64,000 nucleotides of DNA from assembly GCF_001403735.1 (NCBI RefSeq), contig NZ_CXPG01000013.1:1-64000 (forward strand), read 5' to 3'. Under the pieces are notes generated by a model, which saw only the letters and a program-made list of their open reading frames with translations, ran no database searches and was not told the origin of the DNA. Below, in pieces: positions 10,431 to 18,958 of the stretch; position 1 is the stretch's first letter; the number at the start of each line of letters is the position of its first letter. This DNA is from Jannaschia rubra (lineage in GTDB: Bacteria > Pseudomonadota > Alphaproteobacteria > Rhodobacterales > Rhodobacteraceae). The position numbers were made by a program, and so were the translations under genes.

Positions 10431-12101
10431 CTAGGCCGCGATGACCCCGTTGGAAACAGCGAAAAGTTCCTCCGCCCCGGTCCTGGCCTTTGCCATCTCG
10501 GCCCGCGCCTCCGGCAGCATCCGGTTCACAGCGAAACGTGCCAGCGGCGCGCGGTCCCCGTCGGCCTCGGCCGCCCGCAGGTGGTGGAGCGCACCCAGAA
10601 CGCGGGCGAAGGCGTTCAGATACGAGACTGCCCCCGCGAACCTGTCCTGCATTTCCTGAGCGACCATCCATTCGGTCAATGCACGAAGGTCGTCCGCGGC
10701 GCCGCGCAGGTCGGAGTGGTCGAAGGCGGAGACCTCGTCGAGCAGCGCGAAGGCCGCGGCTCCCCCGTCTGCGAGCTTGCGCCCGACCAGATCCATCGCC
10801 TGGATGCCATTGGTCCCCTCGTAGATCGCCGTGACGCGGACGTCGCGCAGGTATTGCGCGGCGCCGGTCTCCTCGATGAAACCCATGCCGCCGTGCACCT
10901 GGATCCCGTCGCCTGCGACCTTGATGCCGGTGTCGGTACCGAAGGCCTTGGCGATGGGCGTCAGGAACGCCCCTCGCGCACGCCACGCCGCATCGCCCGT
11001 CGCCTTGGCCATGTCGAGCGATACCGCGCAATCGAAGGCGATGGCCCGCGCCGCGAAGGTGTCGGCCTTCATCGACAGGACCGTGCGGCGCACGTCGGCG
11101 TGGTCGAGGATCGTGCCGTCGCCCTCATGTGTGCGGCCCTGGCGACGCTCCAGCGCATAGCCGATGGCGTGCTGCATCGCCGCCTCGGCCACCGACAGGC
11201 CCTGCACGCCCACGCCAAGGCGGGCGTTGTTCATCATCGTGAACATGGCGGCCATGCCCTTGTGCGGCTCGCCCACCAGCCAGCCCTGCGCCCCGTCGTA
11301 TTGCATCACGGCCGTCGGGCTGCCGTGCAGGCCCATCTTGTGTTCCAGGCTGACGACCCGCAGGTCGTTGGCCGCGCCGGGGTTGCCGTCGGCGTCGGGG
11401 ATGCGCTTGGGCACCATGAACAGGCTGATGCCCCGCGTGCCTTCCGCGCCGTCTGGCAGGCGCGCCAGAACCAGATGGCAGACGTTCGCGGAAAAGTCGT
11501 TGTCGCCCCAGCTGATGTAGATTTTCTGTCCGGTAATCGCATAGCTGCCGTCGCCGTTCGGCACCGCCTTCGTCCGCAGCGCGCCCACGTCCGATCCCGC
11601 CTGCGGCTCCGTCAGGTTCATCGTGCCGCACCATTCGCCGCTGATGAGCTTGGGGATGTAGAGCGCCTTCATCTCGTCTGAGGCATGCGCTTCCAGCGCC
11701 TCGATCTGGCCCTGGGTCATCAGGGGGTTGAGCTGCAACGACAGGCAGGCCGATCCCATCATCTCGTTCACGGCCATGGTCAGCGTGATGGGCAGGCCCA
11801 TGCCGCCGAACTCGGGGTCGGCCGACATGCCGAGCCAGCCGCCGTCGGCCACGGCGCGGAACCCTTCGGCGAAACCGGGAGAGGTGCGGACCACGCCGTT
11901 CTCCAGATGCGCAGGGTGCAGGTCGCCCGGACGTTGCAGGGGGGCGAGGACTTCCTCCGACATGCGGCCCGCCTCGGACAGGATGGCGTCTACCGTCTCG
12001 GGGGTGGCCTCGGCGAACATCTCGGTGGCTGCGACGCGGTCGAAGGCGACGACATGGTCCAGCACGAAACGCAGTTCTGCGACGGGCGCGCGATAGGGCA
12101 T
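10431..12101 (-). CDS. Long acyl-CoA dehydrogenase (DmdC-like group)
   Basis: A 556-residue flavin acyl-CoA dehydrogenase with the extra C-terminal domain that lengthens this subgroup beyond the usual 380. The flavin/substrate region includes TMNLTEPQAGSDVGALRT, and the catalytic Glu is in AIYEGTNGIQAMDLVGRK (about residue 430). The overall sequence resembles the roseobacter group that includes the methylmercaptopropionyl-CoA dehydrogenase DmdC, but substrate cannot be read from sequence and no DmdD gene is next to it. GGGGAGGT gives a clear ribosome-binding site for the ATG at 12101. It is cotranscribed with the MBL hydrolase gene and divergent from sua5. Confidence 0.88.
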   Translation of the reverse strand: MPYRAPVAELRFVLDHVVAFDRVAATEMFAEATPETVDAILSEAGRMSEEVLAPLQRPGDLHPAHLENGVVRTSPGFAEGFRAVADGGWLGMSADPEFGGMGLPITLTMAVNEMMGSACLSLQLNPLMTQGQIEALEAHASDEMKALYIPKLISGEWCGTMNLTEPQAGSDVGALRTKAVPNGDGSYAITGQKIYISWGDNDFSANVCHLVLARLPDGAEGTRGISLFMVPKRIPDADGNPGAANDLRVVSLEHKMGLHGSPTAVMQYDGAQGWLVGEPHKGMAAMFTMMNNARLGVGVQGLSVAEAAMQHAIGYALERRQGRTHEGDGTILDHADVRRTVLSMKADTFAARAIAFDCAVSLDMAKATGDAAWRARGAFLTPIAKAFGTDTGIKVAGDGIQVHGGMGFIEETGAAQYLRDVRVTAIYEGTNGIQAMDLVGRKLADGGAAAFALLDEVSAFDHSDLRGAADDLRALTEWMVAQEMQDRFAGAVSYLNAFARVLGALHHLRAAEADGDRAPLARFAVNRMLPEARAEMAKARTGAEELFAVSNGVIAA

Positions 12102-12177
12102 CGGATACCTCCCCTTCGGGGTTGGGGGCGTGTAAGGAACGCGGTGACGTGGAAGACAATCTAGGGCCCGTTTCCCC

Positions 12178-13155
12178 ATGGCATCAACCCAGACACGGCG
12201 TCACGCCCTGTTGCTGACGCCCGCAGAGGTGCCAGAGGCGGCGAAAATGCTGCGTGACGGCGCCCTCGTCGCCTTTCCCACCGAGACGGTCTATGGCCTC
12301 GGCGCGGATGCCACCAGCGGTCGCGCCGTCGCGCGCGTCTTCGCGGCCAAGGGGCGGCCCGCGTTCAACCCGCTGATCGTGCATGTCGCCGGGGCCGATC
12401 AGGTCGCGGCGCTCGCCGTCATGGATGCGACAGCCCGCGACCTGGCCGCACGGTTCTGGCCGGGGCCGCTTACGCTCGTTCTGCCGCTGCGCGAAGGGCA
12501 CGGGCTGTCCCCGCTGGTTACGGCCGGGCTCGACACAGTGGCGATCCGGGTGCCCGCGGCGCCGCTGGCCCGTGATCTGCTGCAGCGGGTCGGCCGTCCG
12601 GTCGCAGCGCCTTCGGCCAACCCGTCGGGTCGCGTTTCCGCCACGCGCGCGGCGCATGTGATGGACGGGTTGGGCGACCGTGTGGATGCGGTGCTCGACG
12701 GCGGCCCCTGCGGCGTCGGGCTCGAATCGACCATCCTGCGGACCGCGCCGCTGGCGCTGTTGCGCGCGGGTGGATTGGCCGTGGAGGAAATCGAGGCCGC
12801 GCTTGGCCGCTCCCTGCCGCGTGACATGACGCCGGGAAAGGTTCAGGCGCCGGGTCAGCTCTCATCCCATTACGCCCCCGCCCGCCCGCTGCGGATGGGC
12901 GTGACGTCCCGCGACCGCCAAGCGGTGCTGATCGGTTTCGGCCCCGTGTCCGGCGACCTGTCCCTGTCCGAGAGCGGCGACGTGATCGAGGCCGCGGCCC
13001 GCCTGTTCGACCTGCTTCATCTCGCCGACAGCCTTGCGGCGGAGAAGGGTGCCGATCGGATCGACGTGGCGCCGGTGCCCGAGACGGGGCTGGGCCGCGC
13101 CATCAACGACCGTCTGCGCCGTGCCGCTGCACCCCGCGACATGCCGCAGCCGTGA
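12178..13155 (+). CDS. L-threonylcarbamoyladenylate synthase (Sua5/YrdC family)
   Basis: This enzyme makes threonylcarbamoyl-AMP from threonine, bicarbonate and ATP, the first step of the t6A modification of ANN-decoding tRNAs. The YrdC domain (about residues 15-200) has GALVAFPTETVYGLGADA, KGRPAFNPLIVH and SANPSGRVSATRA. The extra C-terminal Sua5 domain (about 225-320), after the linker with SSHYAPARPLRM, places it with the long Sua5 type rather than the short TsaC. Length is 325 residues. The gene is divergent from the acyl-CoA dehydrogenase, with a 76-nt gap for both promoters. Confidence 0.93.
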   Translation: MASTQTRRHALLLTPAEVPEAAKMLRDGALVAFPTETVYGLGADATSGRAVARVFAAKGRPAFNPLIVHVAGADQVAALAVMDATARDLAARFWPGPLTLVLPLREGHGLSPLVTAGLDTVAIRVPAAPLARDLLQRVGRPVAAPSANPSGRVSATRAAHVMDGLGDRVDAVLDGGPCGVGLESTILRTAPLALLRAGGLAVEEIEAALGRSLPRDMTPGKVQAPGQLSSHYAPARPLRMGVTSRDRQAVLIGFGPVSGDLSLSESGDVIEAAARLFDLLHLADSLAAEKGADRIDVAPVPETGLGRAINDRLRRAAAPRDMPQP

Positions 13156-13191
13156 TTTCTGCCCGGTGGGCCCGTCGCATAGGATGACCGG

Positions 13192-14007
13192 ATGCCGATC
13201 CTGACCCGATTCCTGTTCCTCTGCCTGACGCTGATCCTGTCCGCGCCAATCGCCCGTGCCCAGATGACCGATGTGTCCCAGGCCATCGCGGTAGAGGTGC
13301 TGCCCGGCTGGCGGCGCGCCGACGGTGTCCATGTCGCGGCGCTGCGCGTCCGCCTTGCGCCCGGGTGGAAAACCTACTGGCGCAGTGCGGGCGCTGCCGG
13401 CATCTCGCCCCAGATGGACTGGCGCGCGTCGGGGAACGTCCGTTCGGTCACGCCCGCCTGGCCCACGCCCGGGGTATTCGGCCAGACGGGCGCGCTCTCC
13501 ATTGGATACGACCGCGATTTCGTGCTGCCGCTCATGATCGCCGTCGATGGCGGCTCCACGGCGCAGTTGCGTGGAACGCTGGACATCGGTGTCTGTGCCG
13601 ACATCTGCCTGCCGGCGCGGGTGCGCGTCACAGCCGATCTCCCCGCCTCCGCACGGCTGGATGCGGCCGATGCGGTGATCGAGGCGGCGCTCGGAGATCG
13701 GCCGCGCAGGGTGGACGTCCCTGCGCGCTGTGCGGTCCGGCCGCTGGCGGACGGGCTCGATCTTACCGTTACGCTGGACGTCCCGCCGCAAGGCGGGACG
13801 GAAACCGCGGTGATCGAACTGCCCGATCCCGCGGTTTGGGTGACGGATGCGACCGTGCGCCGCAGCGGCGGAAGGCTGGAGGCCCGGTCGCAGGTTCTGA
13901 GATCCGACGGAAGGCCTGTCGCGGTGGACCGCGGACGCGTTCGCATCACCGTGATCGGACCGTCGGGGGCGGTCGAGGTTGTGGGCTGCACCGGAACGGC
14001 ACCCTGA
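13192..14007 (+). CDS. Periplasmic DsbD-alpha-domain-like protein
   Basis: A 271-residue exported protein. A signal peptide of about 23 residues ends at ARAQ. The following region (about 30-145) resembles the N-terminal immunoglobulin-like domain of the thiol-disulfide reductase DsbD/ScsB: APGWKTYWRSAGAAGISP, then DIGVCADICLPARV with two Cys. It lacks the DsbD membrane and thioredoxin parts. It probably takes part in periplasmic thiol redox or copper handling, with reductant coming from elsewhere. It begins 36 nt after sua5 and may be cotranscribed. Confidence 0.78.
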   Translation: MPILTRFLFLCLTLILSAPIARAQMTDVSQAIAVEVLPGWRRADGVHVAALRVRLAPGWKTYWRSAGAAGISPQMDWRASGNVRSVTPAWPTPGVFGQTGALSIGYDRDFVLPLMIAVDGGSTAQLRGTLDIGVCADICLPARVRVTADLPASARLDAADAVIEAALGDRPRRVDVPARCAVRPLADGLDLTVTLDVPPQGGTETAVIELPDPAVWVTDATVRRSGGRLEARSQVLRSDGRPVAVDRGRVRITVIGPSGAVEVVGCTGTAP

Positions 14008-14109
14008 ACTTTGTGGGACCCGACGGCAACTTTTCGCGAGAGTGCGACGTTTGCCTTGAAGATACCCATATGTCACGCCACGTTGGAAGGAAGTAGAGGG
14101 AGAGGTCGA

Positions 14110-14253
14110 ATGGCAAGCAAACGCGGACCCATCCAGAAACTGGTGGACAAGGTGGCCGACAGGCTTTCCGACCTTCTGGGCGCCCTGACTCCGGAACCCG
14201 ACGTCATACCCATTCCCGTGCGGAACGATCGGCCGCGGCGGCCCGAACACTAG
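14110..14253 (+). CDS. Small hypothetical protein, 47 residues
   Basis: A short basic protein (MASKRGPIQKLVDKVADRL, then a Leu-rich amphipathic helix and a Pro-rich tail IPVRNDRPRRPEH). AGGGAGAGG stands five nt before the ATG, and a terminator follows about 30 nt after the stop, so it looks like a real, self-contained gene. It has no signal peptide and no membrane segment. I do not recognise a family and assign no function. Confidence 0.6.
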   Translation: MASKRGPIQKLVDKVADRLSDLLGALTPEPDVIPIPVRNDRPRRPEH

Positions 14254-14283
14254 GGCGCGTTGTCGCGGGCTGTTTCCTTAGCC

Positions 14284-14310
14284 GGCCGCGTCCATGTGCG
14301 CGGTCTTTTC
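14284..14310 (+). terminator. Probable terminator after the 47-residue gene
   Basis: GGCCGCG pairs with CGCGGTC (one G-U pair) around an 8-nt loop and is followed by TTTTC. It lies between the convergent stops of the small gene and the NUDIX gene. Confidence 0.6.
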
Positions 14311-14321
14311 ATGTCAGGCGA

Positions 14322-14783
14322 TCAGGACGCTGCCTTGCGCAGCAACGGTCCCGCCACCGGCGCCTTGCGGGGCTTGACGCTCAGACGGCGCAGCATCTCG
14401 GCCAGCTCCGGCTCATCCACCAGGTCGGCGGCCTCGGTCAGCGCGAACCACTTGCGCTTGCGTTGCCCCTTTTCCTTCCAGTCGCTTTTAAGCCGGTCCA
14501 CGATCATCGGATAAACGCTGACCCGGCAGGGCTGCGCCGTGCCGTCGTCGAGCATCTTGTCATAGCTGTAGGTGCCGAAGACCTCGCGCGCGATATGGCC
14601 CTTCGCGCCCGCCTCTTCCAACGCCTCGATCGCGGCGGCGGCCCAGGGTTTGACATCCTTCATGGTCCAGCCCTTGGGCACGACCCACCGCCCCGTATCG
14701 CGGGAGGTTATCATCAGGACCTGGACCTTCTCGCCCTTCCAGCGGAGGGGCATCGCGGCGATCTGCTCTTTTCGTCTGGGCAC
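14322..14783 (-). CDS. NUDIX hydrolase, DIPP-like with degenerate Nudix box
   Basis: A 153-residue NUDIX protein of the alphaproteobacterial diphosphoinositol-polyphosphate-phosphohydrolase-like group (RWVVPKGWTMKDVKPW, then EALEEAGAKG). The core Glu residues and Gly of the Nudix helix are present (E..LEEAG), but the first Glu and the Arg of the consensus are replaced (by Val and Ile). This is common in the group, and metal binding is still likely. It starts with GTG, supported by AAGGAGG six nt upstream. The substrate is unknown; nucleotides or polyphosphates are typical. Confidence 0.85.
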   Translation of the reverse strand: MPRRKEQIAAMPLRWKGEKVQVLMITSRDTGRWVVPKGWTMKDVKPWAAAAIEALEEAGAKGHIAREVFGTYSYDKMLDDGTAQPCRVSVYPMIVDRLKSDWKEKGQRKRKWFALTEAADLVDEPELAEMLRRLSVKPRKAPVAGPLLRKAAS

Positions 14784-14858
14784 GTTGGGCCTCCTTGGAC
14801 GCGCAAGGGTGCGTCAGATCGCAGCATGCCATAGGGGTGATTCGGTTGCAAATGGAGG

Positions 14859-15533
14859 TCAGGCTGCGGAAAGGCTGGTTGCGAGATCGGACAGTCGCGC
14901 CAGCCGCAACGTCGGTGCGAAATCCGGGATCGGCGCCTGCTGATAGCCGCCGTCCACATGGACATAGCGGACCCCCGCCGCCTGCGCCGTCTGCCAGTCG
15001 GTGATCGAGTCGCCGACATACAGCGTTCGGTCTGCCGTCGAGCCGAGTTCCGAGATCACATGCAGGAGGGGCGCCGCATCGGGCTTGCGCTGCGGCAGGC
15101 TGTCGCCGCCCGCGACGGCGCCGAACGGCCCGAGGCCGAGCGCATCCAGCACGGCGCGGGCGGGCCCCGCCGGCTTGTTGGTGCAAAGGCCCAGCCGCAT
15201 GCCACGCCCGTGCAGGTCGACCAGCAACGCCTGCGCGCCGGGATAGGCGGTGGTGCCCTGCAGGGGCGCGGTGTCGTAGATGTCGAGGAGGATCGCGAGC
15301 GCCCGGTCCCGCAGGGACGGATCGGCGCCGGCCCAGTGCAGCACCCGTTCCACCAGGGCGGGTGCACCCCGGCCGATGAAGCCGATGACCGTGGTCAGGT
15401 CGGGTGCGGGCAGGTCCAGCTTGCCCGTCATCACGGCCACCGCGTCGCGGATGCCCGGCGCGCTGTCGATCAAGGTGCCGTCCAGATCGAAGACCACGGT
15501 GTCGACGGAGGACAGGTCGAGGGAATCAGTCAT
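14859..15533 (-). CDS. gph: HAD-family phosphoglycolate phosphatase
   Basis: A 224-residue HAD hydrolase with the Gph order of motifs: VFDLDGTLIDSAPGI (motif I), LCTNKP (motif II), the Lys of RKPDAAP, and YVGDSITDWQTAQAAG (motif IV). It most likely releases glycolate from 2-phosphoglycolate, a by-product of DNA repair. That glycolate could be oxidised by GlcDEF (55-59 kb) and enter the bhc cycle. It overlaps the stop of the upstream molybdenum hydroxylase gene by 4 nt (ATGA), so it is the last gene of an iorA-iorB-gph operon. Confidence 0.85.
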   Translation of the reverse strand: MTDSLDLSSVDTVVFDLDGTLIDSAPGIRDAVAVMTGKLDLPAPDLTTVIGFIGRGAPALVERVLHWAGADPSLRDRALAILLDIYDTAPLQGTTAYPGAQALLVDLHGRGMRLGLCTNKPAGPARAVLDALGLGPFGAVAGGDSLPQRKPDAAPLLHVISELGSTADRTLYVGDSITDWQTAQAAGVRYVHVDGGYQQAPIPDFAPTLRLARLSDLATSLSAA

Positions 15534-17776
15534 GCGAACCTCAGTGTTTTCGAGAACGGCATTTCGCGAAGGCGGGTGCCGGTGGCGGCGAAGATCGCGT
15601 TGGCCAGGGCGGGTGCGGCGGGCGGCACGGCGGGCTCGCTCGCGCCGCGGATGTCGCCGGTGGTGCCCAGGGCGCGCACCTCGACCTGCGGTACCTGACG
15701 CAGGCGCAGGCTTTCGTAGTCGTGGAAGTTGGTCTGTTCGATGGCGCCGCGGTCAAAGGTGATCCCGGCCATCATCGCATGTCCCATCCCGAACAGGGCG
15801 CCGCCGGACAACTGCGCCTCCAGGTTCACGGGGTCGAGAATGCGGCCCACTTCCGCCGCGATCCACAAGCGGTCGATCCGCAGTCCGTCGGGCGTATCCG
15901 AAACCTCGACGATCTGCGCGCAGGGCACGCCGAAGGAATAGGTGAAGGCGATGCCGCGCCCGATGCCGGGCCGCGGGGCCGGTCCGGTCCAGGAGGCCAT
16001 CCCTGCCACCGTCTCGACCACCTTGCGCGAAGGCGCGTGGTGGATCAGGCGCAGGCGCTCCTCGACCGGGTCAGCCCCGGCGCGGTGGATCAACTCGTCC
16101 ATCAGCGTCTCGACGAAAAAGCCGTTGTGCGACGCGCCGACGGATCGCCATGACGAGACGCCGACAATCGCCGGAACGCGGTATCCCGTCACCCTGCGGT
16201 TCGGGATGGCATAGGGCGCGTCCCAGGCGCCGGCCACGATTGTCACATCGGGACCGATCGCCGGCAGGCCCAGGCGGCCGATCTGGCTTTCGGTAACGGA
16301 CTGTGCCGCGATGGACAGGTCGAAGCTGCGGACGCGGCCCTGGCCCACCGTGCCCTGACCGCGTGCGACGGCCATCGGCCGCAGGAAGCCGTGCGTCATG
16401 TCCTGTTCGCGCGACCAGGTCATGCGGAGGGGCCGGCCAGAAACCTGCATCGCGACCTCGACCGCCTGCAACACCCAGGGAAACTCAAGCCTGTGCCCGA
16501 AGCTGCCGCCGGAAGCGATGTTGTGGATCGTGACGCGCTCCGCGTCCTGCCCCGTCAGCTTCGCCACAGCGTCCCGCAGGAAGACCGGCACCTGCGTCGC
16601 CGTCCAGACCTGCGTTCCGGTGTCGTCATGCAGGACGGTGGCGTTCGCGGGCTCCATCGGGGCGTGATGCAGGAAAGGCGCCCGGTATTCGGCATGCACC
16701 GCCTCAGCATCCCCGGCCGGGGCGGCATCGACATCACCATCGTCGGCGAAGCGGCTGTCGCGGTTGTCGCTGGTGAAGGTGTCGGCATGGGCCTGCCGGA
16801 TGACGTCAGTGTCCATCGCCCGTCCAGGTGCCTCGCCCCAGTCCACCGCCACCGCCCGCGCAGCCCTCATCGCGCGCCAGGTGTTGTCCGCAAGCACCGC
16901 GAAGCCCCCCGCGACGGGCAGCACATCCTGCACCCCCCGCATCGCGCGCGCCGCGCGGTCGTCGAGAGATCGGACGCCGCCCCCCATGGCAGGGTTCGTG
17001 ACGACGGTGGCATGGATCATTCCCGGCAGGACGATATCCGTTCCGAAGCGAAAGGTGCCCGTGGATTTGGCGACGATGTCCGTCCGCTGGACGGGCTGGC
17101 CCAGCCAGCGCCACTTCGCCGGATCGCGGGGGGCGACCCGGATGGGTGTCAGGCGCGCCGCATCCTCCGCCAGGTCGGCATAGGGTATGGGCGGACCCTC
17201 GGGCGGCATGACGGCGCCGTCTTCGGTCCGCAGGGCGTCCCGTTCGACCCCCAGCCTGTCGGCCGCCGCCTGTTTCAACGTCTCGCGCGCCGAGGCACCC
17301 GCCGCGCGCAGCCGATCGAAGGCATCCGCCACGGTCGTCGAGCCGCCGGTGATGTGGAGGCCGATGAACTTCGCCGCGGCATCGCCGGCGCCACGGGCGG
17401 CACGGGCGGTCAATCCGTCGTCCCAAGCCGCGAAGGGCATCCCCTCCGCCGCGATCCGCGCGTTGTAATAGGCCGCGGAGGCCGGGCCGAAATCGGTCCG
17501 CACCGTTGCAGGATCGACGTCCAGCTCCTCCGCCAGCAGGTAGGTCTGGATCGACACCGCACCTTGGCCGACGTCGGCGCGGGGGGTGATGAGGGTCACG
17601 CCCGCCGCGTCGATGAGGACGTGAGGGTTCAGCGTCCGGGTGCCCTCCGGCAGGTGGGCCAGCAGCGGGTTTTCCGGGTCGCGCTTCCAGGCCACCACGC
17701 CGAAGGCCACGCCGCCCAGTATGGCCGCTGACCCGATGAGGAAGCCGCGTCGCGCGACGGTTCGGGCACGCGTCAT
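15530..17776 (-). CDS. Tat-exported molybdenum hydroxylase large subunit (IorB-like)
   Basis: A 748-residue xanthine-oxidase-family large subunit like isoquinoline 1-oxidoreductase beta and membrane-associated aldehyde dehydrogenases. A twin-arginine signal, RRGFLIGSAAILGG, starts at about residue 9, so it should be folded with its cofactor and exported. Two molybdopterin-binding halves follow (about 200-480 and 490-740). The C-terminal GASEPAVPPAAPALANAI carries the Glu expected at the active site. Its start overlaps the iorA stop by one base. The real start is the ATG at 17776; the open frame further upstream is the shadow of iorA. Substrate is probably an aldehyde or N-heterocycle. Confidence 0.87.
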   Translation of the reverse strand: MTRARTVARRGFLIGSAAILGGVAFGVVAWKRDPENPLLAHLPEGTRTLNPHVLIDAAGVTLITPRADVGQGAVSIQTYLLAEELDVDPATVRTDFGPASAAYYNARIAAEGMPFAAWDDGLTARAARGAGDAAAKFIGLHITGGSTTVADAFDRLRAAGASARETLKQAAADRLGVERDALRTEDGAVMPPEGPPIPYADLAEDAARLTPIRVAPRDPAKWRWLGQPVQRTDIVAKSTGTFRFGTDIVLPGMIHATVVTNPAMGGGVRSLDDRAARAMRGVQDVLPVAGGFAVLADNTWRAMRAARAVAVDWGEAPGRAMDTDVIRQAHADTFTSDNRDSRFADDGDVDAAPAGDAEAVHAEYRAPFLHHAPMEPANATVLHDDTGTQVWTATQVPVFLRDAVAKLTGQDAERVTIHNIASGGSFGHRLEFPWVLQAVEVAMQVSGRPLRMTWSREQDMTHGFLRPMAVARGQGTVGQGRVRSFDLSIAAQSVTESQIGRLGLPAIGPDVTIVAGAWDAPYAIPNRRVTGYRVPAIVGVSSWRSVGASHNGFFVETLMDELIHRAGADPVEERLRLIHHAPSRKVVETVAGMASWTGPAPRPGIGRGIAFTYSFGVPCAQIVEVSDTPDGLRIDRLWIAAEVGRILDPVNLEAQLSGGALFGMGHAMMAGITFDRGAIEQTNFHDYESLRLRQVPQVEVRALGTTGDIRGASEPAVPPAAPALANAIFAATGTRLREMPFSKTLRFA

Positions 17777-18234
17777 CAGACGCCGCCCGCCGCCGCCGCA
17801 CGTCGGATGGCGGCGCGGATGCGGGGATATGAGGCGCAACGGCAGAGGTTGCCGGACATGGCATCGTCGATCTGGGCGTCGGTCGGATCGGGCGTCCGGG
17901 CCAGCAGCGACGCGGCCTGCATGATCTGCCCCGACTGGCAGTATCCGCACTGGGCCACCTGCTCCTCTATCCAGGCCTGCTGGACGGGGTGGGGCGCGTC
18001 GGGCTGCCCCAGCCCTTCGATGGTGGTGATCCGGGCATCGCCGACATCCCCCACGGCGATCTGGCAGGAGGGGACGGCCTCCCCGTCCAGATGCACCGTG
18101 CAGGCTCCGCAGGCGGCAATGCCGCAACCGTAGCGCGTACCGTGCAGCCCCAACTCGTCGCGCAGCAGCCATAGCAGGGGCATGTCCGGCTCAGCATCGA
18201 CATCGTGCGGGCGTCCGTTGACGATGATCTGCAT
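17776..18234 (-). CDS. (2Fe-2S)-binding small subunit (IorA-like)
   Basis: A 152-residue iron-sulfur subunit of a molybdenum hydroxylase. The plant-type [2Fe-2S] cluster ligands are C37, C42, C45 and C57 ([13 protein letters not shown]). The second, alpha-helical cluster domain contains [11 protein letters not shown] and [12 protein letters not shown]. It passes electrons from the IorB-like subunit to an acceptor, probably a cytochrome. It has no export signal of its own and is presumably carried through the Tat system with IorB. GGAAAGG upstream favours the ATG at 18234; upstream in-frame starts add 9-11 residues. Confidence 0.9.
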   Translation of the reverse strand: MQIIVNGRPHDVDAEPDMPLLWLLRDELGLHGTRYGCGIAACGACTVHLDGEAVPSCQIAVGDVGDARITTIEGLGQPDAPHPVQQAWIEEQVAQCGYCQSGQIMQAASLLARTPDPTDAQIDDAMSGNLCRCASYPRIRAAIRRAAAAGGV

Positions 18235-18312
18235 GGGCGGCCTTTCCGGGGGATCTTTCATGCCCACACGTATCCCCTCCCGGCCGGTTCGCCCAGAGGC
18301 GGGAGCGCAACG

Positions 18313-18878
18313 TCAGGACGGCCGGGCCGCCCGCCAGTCCGCGACCCGGTCGAGAGGCCAGACCAGCATCAGCACATTGAGCGCCAGCCCGTCGCGGATC
18401 AGGGCGATGGTCATGGCCTCGAACGCCAGCGCGATGGCCACAGCCGCCCAGACCGGCAGGCGCGCGGCGAGGAACCAGCCCAGCCACATCGCCCCGATGT
18501 CGGCCACCGAATTGAGGACGCTGTCGCCGTAGTAGTCGAGCGATATGGTCACCGCGCGATACCGTTCGATGACCGCTTCGGAGTTCTCGACCACCTCCCG
18601 CGCGGTCTCGACGGCGGTGGCGATGGTGAGGCGCCAACCCATGGAAATGCGCCGCGCCACGAGCCGGAGCAGGCCGTGGAAGACGAAGCCGTGGATGATA
18701 TGGCTGAAGGTGTACCAGTCGGTCAGATGCTGCGAATTCTCGGAGCTGACGACGATGCCATGCCACAGCTTCACGTGGCCGCAGGTGCAGATCGGTTCCC
18801 GCCCGATCGACAAAAGCCAGACGTCGACAGCCCGACGATCAGGCCCGACACGAGATAGGAAAGGCGGTTCGCGGGCAT
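18313..18878 (-). pseudogene. DUF2585-family membrane protein with apparent 1-nt deletion
   Basis: The main frame encodes the DUF2585 (UPF0314) core: GREPICTCGHVKLWHGIV, SSENSQHLTDWYTFSHIIHG, and several membrane helices to the stop at 18313. The family normally begins with a membrane helix. Such a helix (MPANRLSYLVSGLIVGL) is present from the ATG at 18878 but in another frame, which stops after 35 codons. Adding one base near the GGGCTGTCGAC run at about 18830 joins the two into a complete protein of about 188 residues. Without repair, translation would need the TTG at 18813 and would lack the first helix. Sequencing error and real mutation are both possible. Function of the family is unknown. 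Confidence 0.65.
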
Positions 18879-18925
18879 GGCGGCAGGCAATGCACGCGCG
18901 CCGCGCCCGGTAGAGGCATGGCGAT

Positions 18926-18950
18926 GCGCGGCGGAAATTTCCCGCCGCGC
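18926..18950 (-). terminator. Hairpin after the luciferase-like gene
   Basis: Nine perfectly paired bases (GCGCGGCGG with CCGCCGCGC) enclose a 7-nt A/T-rich loop, just downstream of the minus-strand stop at 18959. There is no U-run, so it may be a Rho-assisted stop or RNA-stabilising hairpin. Confidence 0.5.
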
Positions 18951-18958
18951 CGTGTCCG

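Noticed and set aside
9330-11681. A 783-codon plus-strand open frame across the MBL and acyl-CoA dehydrogenase genes
   Set aside because: It is antisense to two well-supported genes. Its translation is rich in Arg, Gly, His and Gln without domains, typical of a high-GC shadow frame.
15530-18172. Extending the molybdenum hydroxylase large subunit upstream to 18172
   Set aside because: The extra 132 codons overlap iorA entirely and lack protein-like sequence; the Tat signal fixes the start at 17776.
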